This document shows positions 1 through 5,385 of a stretch of 7,109 bases of DNA, piece after piece. The stretch covers positions 1 through 7,109 of the forward strand of contig JAUPVE010000034.1 in the NCBI GenBank assembly GCA_030917205.1, written 5' to 3'. The notes under the pieces are model-generated. The model was given only the letters and a program-made list of their open reading frames with translations, was not told the DNA's origin and searched no databases. This stretch comes from Patescibacteria group bacterium (GTDB lineage Bacteria > Patescibacteriota > Patescibacteriia > UBA1558 > GWA2-36-10). The position numbers and the translations under genes were made by a program. Every line of letters starts with the position of its first letter. Within the stretch, counting starts at the first letter, position 1.

Positions 1-58
1 CGAACCCAGGACCCCGACTTTATAAGAGTCGTGCTCTAACCAGCTGAGCTACGGGACG
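1..58 (-). tRNA. tRNA-Ile (anticodon UAU), 3' part outside the window
   Basis: Read on the minus strand, the sequence folds as the first three quarters of a tRNA. The acceptor 5' strand CGTCCCG (58-52) is followed by TA, then a D arm with stem GCTC/GAGC and loop AGCTGGTTA. The anticodon stem is CGACT/AGTCG with loop CTTATAA, followed by variable loop GGGTC and T stem/loop start CTGGG-TTCG. With U33 in place, the anticodon is UAU (positions 24-22), which reads the isoleucine codon AUA. The 3' acceptor strand and any encoded CCA lie off the left edge. Most bacteria read AUA with a CAU anticodon modified by TilS, so UAU is a minority solution. The 5' part of this gene is duplicated at 338-343 plus 393-437. 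The GIY-YIG gene stops only six bases upstream of the tRNA 5' end. Confidence 0.88.
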
Positions 59-66
59 ATGATATT
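16..66. repeat. Direct repeat, copy 1 (intact tRNA 5' region plus leader)
   Basis: This 51-base segment recurs at 338-343 joined to 393-437, broken only by the 49-bp GC element. It includes tRNA positions 1 to about 42 and eight bases of upstream flank. Beyond it the two copies stay similar with small gaps (aaaattttctata versus caaaattctata). The two copies bracket the GIY-YIG gene in the same orientation, as the two attachment sites of an integrated element would. Confidence 0.75.
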
Positions 67-313
67 AAAAATTTTCTATAACCAATTTTACTAATTTATT
101 ACCAACACCAGATTTTAAAAATTTTTCTCTATGCAGAGCATCTTTTTTACAATAATAACTCTCATAATAAACTAATTGATACGGCCTATATTTTCGTGTC
201 CATCTATTCTGACCACTATTATGTTCATCTAACCTTATTTTAGGATCATCATTAGTATAGCCAACATACGAACTACCATCAAGTAAACTTTTTAATAAAT
301 AAACATAATACAT
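65..313 (-). CDS. Small stand-alone GIY-YIG endonuclease (URI/UvrC N-terminal-like)
   Basis: This 82-residue protein is essentially one GIY-YIG nuclease domain. The GIY and YIG strands appear as V4-Y5-L6 and Y16-V17-G18. The catalytic-type Arg27 and His31 sit in a helix (IRLDEHNSG), and Glu63 lies in the LHREKFLKSG helix, the usual place for the metal-binding Glu. The Tyr5/Tyr16/Arg27/His31 spacing is what is known for homing nucleases such as I-TevI, but there is no DNA-binding tail. The length is normal for stand-alone URI-type proteins. The start is ATG at 313; no Shine-Dalgarno is visible, and a TATAAT lies 15 bases upstream. The TAA stop falls at the edge of the duplicated tRNA leader, so the gene sits inside a tRNA-derived direct repeat. 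This suggests a mobile or homing role (inference). A housekeeping repair role cannot be excluded. The gene is AT-rich. Confidence 0.85.
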   Translation of the reverse strand: MYYVYLLKSLLDGSSYVGYTNDDPKIRLDEHNSGQNRWTRKYRPYQLVYYESYYCKKDALHREKFLKSGVGNKLVKLVIENF

Positions 314-327
314 TTCATTTTTTGTAC

Positions 328-333
328 ATTATA
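328..333 (-). promoter_or_regulatory. Possible -10 box of the GIY-YIG gene
   Basis: A perfect TATAAT on the minus strand ends 14 bases before the ATG at 313, giving a very short leader. No -35 match is present at 16-18 bases: that position is now occupied by the GC-rich element. Any promoter here is therefore weak, or the gene is read from the tRNA promoter at 466-494. Confidence 0.3.
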
Positions 334-337
334 ATAG

Positions 338-429
338 GACTTTACCGCCCACCCTCCAGAGGAGGACAAGGGGGGCGGTCCCCCTTTGGGGGATAAGAGT
401 CGTGCTCTAACCAGCTGAGCTACGGGACG
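338..429 (-). pseudogene. Truncated tRNA-Ile 5' copy, interrupted by a GC-rich element
   Basis: Positions 393-429 repeat, base for base, the acceptor 5' strand, D arm and anticodon-arm half of the tRNA-Ile at 22-58. After the 49-bp insert, 338-343 supply the next six tRNA bases (AAAGTC on the minus strand, tRNA positions about 37-42). After that the similarity stops and the GIY-YIG unit begins. The copy lacks the T arm and the 3' acceptor strand, so it cannot make a functional tRNA. Identity continues upstream through 437, with gapped similarity to about 446. A recognisable promoter lies upstream at 466-494, so an RNA carrying this tRNA half may still be made. Confidence 0.8.
344..392. repeat. 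49-bp GC-rich hairpin element (REP-like), inserted in a tRNA fragment
   Basis: The element is made almost entirely of paired arms. An outer stem CCGCCC (345-350)/GGGCGG (373-378) encloses CCTCC (353-357)/GGAGG (361-365). It is followed by a second hairpin, TCCCCC (379-384)-TTT-GGGGGA (388-393). It sits exactly between 'gacttt' (338-343) and 'ataagag' (393 on), which are contiguous in the intact tRNA at 16-28. This shows an insertion of about 49 bp into the anticodon loop of the tRNA copy. There is no T tract on either side, so it does not look like a terminator. It codes for nothing and would need a transposase acting in trans if mobile. Confidence 0.7.
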
Positions 430-437
430 ATGATATT
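393..437. repeat. Direct repeat, copy 2 (displaced tRNA fragment and original leader)
   Basis: This is a 45-base exact match to positions 22-66, offset by 371 bases. It is the outer copy: the promoter-bearing flank (438-499) belongs to it, while the inner copy is joined to the complete tRNA. It therefore appears to be the remnant of the original tRNA locus, left behind when the GIY-YIG unit entered. Confidence 0.75.
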
Positions 438-465
438 CAAAATTCTATATTCTCTTACTTCAGGT

Positions 466-494
466 ATTATAGTTAAAGATTTATATTTTGTGAA
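466..494 (-). promoter_or_regulatory. Promoter of the original tRNA-Ile locus
   Basis: On the minus strand a -35 box TTCACA (494-489, five of six to consensus) is separated by 17 bases from a perfect TATAAT (471-466). Transcription would start near 459, about 30 bases before the 5' end of the truncated tRNA copy. It would then cross the GC element and the GIY-YIG gene towards the intact tRNA. It lies just downstream of the stop codon of the DHH-like gene at 500. Confidence 0.6.
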
Positions 495-499
495 GCTCC

Positions 500-1609
500 C
501 TAGTTGCTCCCCAACAATTTGATAGCCTCGGCTATCCTAGTAGTCAAAAGATCCTTGGCTTTTTCTAGCGGTAAATTCATTGTCAATTTGACCATATTCT
601 TGGCCCCCTGAGGACTCAGGTCTTTGACCAAATCGGCCACATTGATATTTTCCATAGCATAAATCCAAGCTTCAGTTTTTTCTAATTCAATTTGATAAAA
701 AATTATAGCTACTCTGGTATCAGGAGTAGATAGCATCAAATCTTTGACTAACTCTTGGAAGTCCTGAGGCAAGCTATCAATATCCGAGTGCTCTAGATGC
801 GAATAAATTATTTGCCCTTTTTGCTTGAGGCGAGATAAAATACGACCCCAATTTTTCAAAGTCATAATATCTTTGGTGCGATAGAGTCCTTCGATAATCT
901 TGTGCCTATCCGCTCCTCCCATTATCAGCTGACTAGCTATCTCCAAAAGAGTTGGCGTCACTAGAGGTGACTGAAAACTATTAGTCGCTGCAATAATACC
1001 GGCCAATAGACAGGTGGCTAAATCTTTATTTAATTTATCTTGCAAAAAATAATAACTAATTTCTGCCAAAGAGGTAGAATTGAGCTCCACTATATTGAGC
1101 TGGCCAAAATTTTCGTTTAAAATTGAACGATCAATATTTATCACTGTCGTATTATGAAAAAATTCTCGATGTTCAGAAAAAGTATTGCCCAAAGCTTCCA
1201 AGCTAGCCACTCCCAAAGTGATGACCAAGTCATAAGCTAAATCACCTTTTTCTGTTCTGATATTCTGACTATCAAAATTACCATTCTCCGGCAAAATATT
1301 TATTCTCAATTCGCCATCAGTGACATCGTAGCTCAATTGTTTGACCCCCACCTTACTAGTATCCAAAATAATCTGAAACTTACTAGCATCACTCAAATCT
1401 TTTTTAATCTGAAGTGTGCTTGGAAAAAAATTCCAAACTTGATATTGACCATTAAAATATATATCAGCTACCTTGTTTTGCTCACGTAAAAAAATCTGCC
1501 AAGCAGCAGCTGTCGCCACGATATCAGTGGCTGGATCTTGCGGCCCAGTAATCAAAATACTACTGGCCTTTGATAATAAATTATTTAACTCTTTAACGGG
1601 AATTTCCAT
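500..1609 (-). CDS. Degenerate DHH-family phosphoesterase-like protein (probable pseudoenzyme)
   Basis: This 369-residue protein has the layout of NrnA/RecJ-type DHH phosphoesterases, but its active site is eroded. Compared with the intact relative at 6518, motif I H-x-x-P-D-G-D reads P23-Q-D-P-A27-T-D29, so only the last Asp remains. The motif II Asp is Gly133 (DLVITLG). The DHH triad is D160-R161-S162 in INIDRSILNENFG. The TDT-G-F motif is A207-A208-T209-N-S-F212. In the C-terminal DHHA1-like part (about 260-369), the glycine-rich GGGH-AAG element is replaced by SPQGAKNM. The fold markers and length are kept and the frame is open, so this is a maintained protein, not a broken gene. Catalysis by the usual two-metal mechanism is unlikely. 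A nucleotide- or RNA-binding or regulatory role is inference. It starts with ATG at 1609, ends with TAG, and is divergent from infB. Confidence 0.75.
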   Translation of the reverse strand: MEIPVKELNNLLSKASSILITGPQDPATDIVATAAAWQIFLREQNKVADIYFNGQYQVWNFFPSTLQIKKDLSDASKFQIILDTSKVGVKQLSYDVTDGELRINILPENGNFDSQNIRTEKGDLAYDLVITLGVASLEALGNTFSEHREFFHNTTVINIDRSILNENFGQLNIVELNSTSLAEISYYFLQDKLNKDLATCLLAGIIAATNSFQSPLVTPTLLEIASQLIMGGADRHKIIEGLYRTKDIMTLKNWGRILSRLKQKGQIIYSHLEHSDIDSLPQDFQELVKDLMLSTPDTRVAIIFYQIELEKTEAWIYAMENINVADLVKDLSPQGAKNMVKLTMNLPLEKAKDLLTTRIAEAIKLLGSN

Positions 1610-1634
1610 TTTTATCTTGTTTTTAACAACTAAA

Positions 1635-1661
1635 TTTATATCAAGCTGAACTAAATGTCAA
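1635..1661 (-). promoter_or_regulatory. Candidate promoter for the degenerate DHH gene
   Basis: The minus strand carries a consensus TTGACA (1661-1656), followed after 15 bases by TATAAA (1640-1635). A poorer TAAATT would give the usual 17-base gap. A second TTGACG lies just upstream. The leader to the ATG at 1609 would be roughly 20 bases and shows no Shine-Dalgarno. Confidence 0.4.
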
Positions 1662-1680
1662 TGCTCAGCGTCAATATTTA

Positions 1681-1740
1681 GCTATAAATAGCCGAAATCT
1701 TGACCCCGCACACGCTTCCGCCAGCGGAATCGCAACGGGG
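1681..1740. repeat. Palindromes in the divergent intergenic region
   Basis: Two inverted repeats occupy the 253-base gap between the DHH-like gene and infB. One is GCTAT-AA-ATAGC (1681-1692). The other is a larger interrupted cruciform: CCCCG (1704-1708)/CGGGG (1736-1740) around the perfect hairpin TTCCGC-CA-GCGGAA (1716-1729). The second is GC-rich in an AT-rich gap and has no T tract, so it looks more like a small dispersed repeat than a terminator. Its place between divergent promoters also allows a regulatory role. Confidence 0.5.
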
Positions 1741-1812
1741 CGAGATGTGCCAATAATGACATTTTTATCATAAAAAAGACAAATTATATGATAATTTATC
1801 CTACTAATTTCC

Positions 1813-1841
1813 TTGACTTTTTCTCCAAAATATAGTAAATT
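1813..1841 (+). promoter_or_regulatory. Candidate infB-rbfA promoter
   Basis: TTGACT (1813-1818) and TAAATT (1836-1841, four of six to consensus) are separated by 17 bases. They would start transcription about 15 bases before the infB ATG. The short AT-rich leader has no Shine-Dalgarno. An alternative TATAAC (1851-1856) next to the ATG has no matching -35 box. Confidence 0.4.
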
Positions 1842-1862
1842 ATGGGCTAATATAACAGCCAA

Positions 1863-3833
1863 ATGAATACAAGCGCTCTAGCTAGACAACTCAAAGTCAC
1901 AACCAATGAGCTCCTGGAAAAACTTCCAGAGCTTGGTTTTGATATCGGTGCCAAAGCCATCAAAGTAAATGACCACTTGGTTCCCAAAATCATTGATGCT
2001 TGGAAAAAAGCTGAAAGAAAAAAAGCTTTCAAAGAAAGTCAAGCCAGTATTACTGAGGTCCGAGCTAAAGACAAGGTGACCGTGGCTGAGCAAAAAGAAA
2101 TCACAATTGGTGATACTATTGTCGTCAAAGACATGGCTGAAGTCATGAAAATACCAGTCGCCAGACTAATGGGTGAACTCATGAAAAACGGCGTCATGGT
2201 TTCTCTAAATGAAAAAGTAGATTTTGATACCGCCACTATCATTGCTGAAGACCTTGGTTTCAAAGTCATCAAAAGCAAACAAGCTGAAGAAGAAGAAACT
2301 AGCAACAAAGAAAAACTCACTCAGCTATTATCCACTCGTCAGTCTTCTGATATCAAAGCTCCAGTGGTCGTAGTCATGGGACATGTCGATCATGGTAAAA
2401 CAAAATTGCTCGATGCTATCCGCTCTACCGATGTAGTAGCTTCAGAAGCTGGCGGCATCACCCAACATATTGGTGCCTACCAAGTAGTTGCTCATGACCG
2501 AGCTATTACTTTTTTGGATACTCCTGGACACGAAGCTTTCAAAGCCATGCGTTCTCGTGGTGGCCAAGTCGCTGATATCGCTATCCTAGTAGTAGCCGCT
2601 GATGATGGCCTCCAACCACAAACTCTGGAGAGCATTGCTGTCATCCAAAAAGAAAATTTACCATTTATCATCGCTATCAATAAGATAGACAAACCTGGCG
2701 CTGATATTGATCGTCTCAAACAACAATTAGTCGAGCTCAATCTTACACCAGAAGATTGGGGTGGCAAAGTCATTTGTCAGCCAATCTCCGCTTTGAAAAA
2801 AGAAGGTATTTCTGAATTACTAGACTTGATTCTATTAGTCGCTGATATGGAAAACTTCAAAGCTGATATATCAGGTCCGGCTGTCGGCACTATCATCGAG
2901 TCCCATCTAGACCCAGGCGAAGGCCCAGTAGCTACTGTCTTAGTCCAAGCTGGCACACTCAATATTGGTGATATGATCGTCGTGGGCCAAGTGCCCGGTA
3001 AAATCAAAATGCTCAAAAACTGGAAAGGCCAAAACCAAACTGCAGTCGGTCCAGCCACTCCAGTCAAAATCTTGGGGCTCCGACAGCTACCACAGATTGG
3101 TGAAATCTTGGAAGTGATTGTTGATAAAAAAACCTACAATAACAAAATCAAAAATATTGATAATAATTTCCGCCCAGCCGGTATCAACAATAGCCAGAAC
3201 AACAACAAAACCGAAGAAGGTGAAGAAGGAGCAACTAATTTGCGCTTGATCATCAAATCTGATGTTTTGGGCTCGGCTGAAGCTGTCGAAGAATCCCTCA
3301 AAAAAATATCAGTCACTGGTGCCAAGATCCAAGTAGTCAAAAAAGGCCTAGGCCTGATCAATGAAGCTGACGTCTTAAACGCTGCTGCCCAACAGGCACT
3401 CTTAATCGGCTTTCATATCAAAGAAAATAAAAACATCGTCAGTCTAGCCCAAGAAAAAGGCGTCACTGTCCTCTACTTTGATATCATCTACAAGCTTTTG
3501 GAAGATATCGAAAAACGCTTGATCACCATCAAAGCCAAAAAAACTGTCCACAAAATCATCGGCAAGATGCAGGTCTTGGCCATCTTTAAATCCCAGAAAA
3601 ATAGCATGATAGTCGGCGGTAAAATAGTCGAAGGCATGATAATCAAAAAATGCGGTGTCAAAGTCCTCAAAAATGGCGAGATGGAAGCTGTCGGTAAAAT
3701 AACTGAGCTCCAGTCTGGCAAACAAGCTGCCAATGAAGTGGTGGCTGGCAACGAAGCTGGCATCGAGTACCAAGGCGACCCTATCATTGCTGTCGGTGAT
3801 ACTTTAGAATTTTTTGAAGAAAGCTATGAGTAA
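1863..3833 (+). CDS. infB: Translation initiation factor IF-2
   Basis: IF-2 is the GTPase that places initiator tRNA on the 30S subunit and promotes 50S joining. The N-terminus has an IF2_N-type helical module (residues 1-56) and a second one at about 79-137. The GTPase domain shows every motif: G1 GHVDHGKT (173-180), G2 GGITQHIG (197-204), G3 DTPGH (219-223), G4 NKID (273-276) and G5 SALK (309-312). A beta-barrel domain II (GPAVGTIIE... onward) follows. Then comes an Asn/Glu-rich linker at about 427-455, then domains III and IV with the LIIKSDVLGSAEA start typical of domain III. At 656 residues it is shorter than the E. coli protein because the N-terminal extension is small. The ATG at 1863 fits the IF2_N start. 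The 3' end overlaps rbfA by eight bases, and the two form an operon. Confidence 0.97.
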   Translation: MNTSALARQLKVTTNELLEKLPELGFDIGAKAIKVNDHLVPKIIDAWKKAERKKAFKESQASITEVRAKDKVTVAEQKEITIGDTIVVKDMAEVMKIPVARLMGELMKNGVMVSLNEKVDFDTATIIAEDLGFKVIKSKQAEEEETSNKEKLTQLLSTRQSSDIKAPVVVVMGHVDHGKTKLLDAIRSTDVVASEAGGITQHIGAYQVVAHDRAITFLDTPGHEAFKAMRSRGGQVADIAILVVAADDGLQPQTLESIAVIQKENLPFIIAINKIDKPGADIDRLKQQLVELNLTPEDWGGKVICQPISALKKEGISELLDLILLVADMENFKADISGPAVGTIIESHLDPGEGPVATVLVQAGTLNIGDMIVVGQVPGKIKMLKNWKGQNQTAVGPATPVKILGLRQLPQIGEILEVIVDKKTYNNKIKNIDNNFRPAGINNSQNNNKTEEGEEGATNLRLIIKSDVLGSAEAVEESLKKISVTGAKIQVVKKGLGLINEADVLNAAAQQALLIGFHIKENKNIVSLAQEKGVTVLYFDIIYKLLEDIEKRLITIKAKKTVHKIIGKMQVLAIFKSQKNSMIVGGKIVEGMIIKKCGVKVLKNGEMEAVGKITELQSGKQAANEVVAGNEAGIEYQGDPIIAVGDTLEFFEESYE

Positions 3834-4152
3834 GCGTCCCGCCCAAGTAGCTGAATATTTGCGTCAGCAAATCAACAACATCATCTTGCGTGACTTTGAG
3901 CCACCAATGGGTACCCTGATCTCAGTCACTGAGGTGACCATCTCTCCGGACTTAAAAAATGCTACAGCCTATGTCAGCATCATCCCGACCAATCACTTGG
4001 GCTCTGGCCTGCAAGCTATCAAAAAATTTGCTGGTCATGTCCAAAAAGAAGTTGGTCGCAATCTGACTATGCGTGGCACTCCTCATATAGACTTTGTGCT
4101 AGATGAAAGAGATATAAAATATGGGAAGATTGATGAAGCGCTGAAACAATAA
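3826..4152 (+). CDS. rbfA: Ribosome-binding factor A
   Basis: RbfA binds the 30S subunit during late 16S rRNA maturation and cold adaptation. The 108-residue product begins MSKRPAQVAEYLRQQINNII, the usual RbfA opening. It continues with the KH-like core (TLISVTEVTISPDLKNATAYVSI) and ends with the family's TPHIDFVLDERDIKYGKIDEAL segment. The length is normal. I chose the ATG at 3826, which overlaps the infB stop in ATGAGTAA and implies translational coupling. A TTG at 3814 would add only MKKA and is less likely. A weak GAAG lies upstream. The gene is followed at once by a strong terminator, so the operon ends here. Confidence 0.95.
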   Translation: MSKRPAQVAEYLRQQINNIILRDFEPPMGTLISVTEVTISPDLKNATAYVSIIPTNHLGSGLQAIKKFAGHVQKEVGRNLTMRGTPHIDFVLDERDIKYGKIDEALKQ

Positions 4153-4160
4153 ATTAAAAC

Positions 4161-4194
4161 AAAAAACACTCCAGGAAATTGGGGTGTTTTTTTT
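4161..4194. terminator. Bidirectional intrinsic terminator after rbfA
   Basis: A stem AACACTCC (4165-4172)/GGGGTGTT (4181-4188), with one G-T pair and an eight-base loop, is followed by eight T residues (4187-4194). The A run at 4161-4166 extends the pairing and supplies a U tract for the opposite strand. It lies between the convergent rbfA and SEC-C genes and could end both transcripts. Confidence 0.88.
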
Positions 4195-4205
4195 GTTAAA
4201 TAAAA

Positions 4206-5351
4206 TTATTTATTTTTATCAAAACCCTGCCAATGATCTATGGGTAATTCATATACTATTGCTGTTGGGATTCCATAACTATTTCTTAAACTTTTTTTAC
4301 TTGCATAGAAACTACTAATGATTATTTTTACCTTATTGTAAATATCTAGATGACACCTTTTAAATTTTTTACCACTACCACACGCACAAATGTCATTACG
4401 TCCTAATTTTTCATAGGGTTTAAAAACCATCCAATTAAATAATTTAAAGGCTTCTCTGTCTTCTTTATAGAAAAATACCTCTTTCTTTTTTATGGCACCG
4501 CAAAAATACCCAGAGGGATTACCACCAGCATAGATTTGTGATGGGTATTCCATTTCATATTCACCCAAAACATCTTCTATAATGCTTTTTTTACTACCGA
4601 CACATTTTACATATGAATTGTTAATTATGGTCTGATTTATATTTTTTACATCTTCTTGTTTCAATTGATTTATTGTATTTTCCTCTACGATAAAACATCT
4701 GTCACTATGCCAATAAACTATATAATATTTTGAAGAAATTGGGATTAAAAGCAAAGTTCCTTTTAAACCAATATGTCTATTACTGATATCAAAAAATTGT
4801 GTTTTAACATCCAGTGAAGCAGTGGATATAAACTGATCACTTAAAAGAAACTCATCATTGCTTTCGATAATTGCAAATTTATAACAAATTCGAATCGTTT
4901 CGCTTAAGGCTTCTATATACCCGCGATTTAATATTTTATTGGACAATAATGGTATCGTTTCATTTTTGTTTATACTCGAAAATTCCGTAAGAAGAGCGCC
5001 GCTTCTATAATAGAAGATAATAAAAGTTGACAAAAGCTCCTCCACCGCTTTTTTGATATAATCTATACAAATTTTACCCTCTTTTAATTCCTCAATATCT
5101 TTTATTATATCTTTAATTTTTGGACCAATGTCTGAGTCAATTTTTGCGAAATATTTTTCTACTGTATTTCTTTTCAAATAGCCGTGTTCATAAACAAAAG
5201 TCTCAGACATCGAATTTCTTGGATTTGTTTCGTAAATTTTTTTAGGTAACAAAAGAACCTCGATTAATTTTTTTTCATAATTAACAAAGTTCGACAAAAT
5301 AGTTTCTGGTATATAATGCTGATTCTTAGCTATATTTTCTTCTAGGACCAT
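4206..5351 (-). CDS. DUF4238-like protein with C-terminal SEC-C zinc motif
   Basis: This 381-residue protein of unknown function opens with KNQHYIPETILSNFVN (9-24). That matches the K-x-Q-H-Y-(V/I)-P...L-x-N-F signature I associate with DUF4238. It continues with the helical, Glu/Lys-rich body seen in that group. Near the C-terminus is a SEC-C motif, GRNDICACGSGKKFKRCH (317-334), with zinc ligands Cys322, Cys324, Cys333 and His334. The motif is known from SecA and many accessory proteins. About 47 further residues follow, which is unusual because SEC-C often ends the protein. There is no signal peptide or membrane span. The ATG at 5351 has no Shine-Dalgarno. The P63C gene ends 34 bases upstream on the same strand, so the two are probably co-transcribed. 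The gene is markedly more AT-rich than infB, consistent with acquisition by transfer. A defence or phage-related role is only inference. Confidence 0.72.
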   Translation of the reverse strand: MVLEENIAKNQHYIPETILSNFVNYEKKLIEVLLLPKKIYETNPRNSMSETFVYEHGYLKRNTVEKYFAKIDSDIGPKIKDIIKDIEELKEGKICIDYIKKAVEELLSTFIIFYYRSGALLTEFSSINKNETIPLLSNKILNRGYIEALSETIRICYKFAIIESNDEFLLSDQFISTASLDVKTQFFDISNRHIGLKGTLLLIPISSKYYIVYWHSDRCFIVEENTINQLKQEDVKNINQTIINNSYVKCVGSKKSIIEDVLGEYEMEYPSQIYAGGNPSGYFCGAIKKKEVFFYKEDREAFKLFNWMVFKPYEKLGRNDICACGSGKKFKRCHLDIYNKVKIIISSFYASKKSLRNSYGIPTAIVYELPIDHWQGFDKNK

Positions 5352-5385
5352 TTATTAATACAATTAAAATAAGCTGCATTCCAAA

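Noticed and set aside
344..392. GC-rich hairpins as an intrinsic terminator for the tRNA half or the GIY-YIG gene
   Set aside because: There is no T tract on either strand, and the exact fit between two contiguous tRNA segments shows an insertion.
344..393. CRISPR-like repeat
   Set aside because: There is only one unit, with internal palindromes and no regularly spaced copies; the window holds no cas gene.
16..437. Group I intron in the tRNA anticodon loop
   Set aside because: The intron site and a GIY-YIG gene fit superficially. However, the insert contains a second complete tRNA 5' part and shows no recognisable intron core, so splicing would not give a single tRNA. A tandem duplication with insertion fits better.
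1671..1862. 63-residue open frame on the minus strand in the infB upstream gap
   Set aside because: It runs through the palindromes and the infB promoter, has no recognisable domain and no upstream promoter of its own. It looks like a chance open frame.
1847..3787. Several minus-strand frames of 61-109 residues opposite infB
   Set aside because: They are shadows of the IF-2 coding frame; none has a motif or a plausible start signal.
3814..3825. TTG start for rbfA giving an MKKA extension
   Set aside because: The ATG at 3826 gives the normal RbfA N-terminus and the common stop/start overlap with infB.
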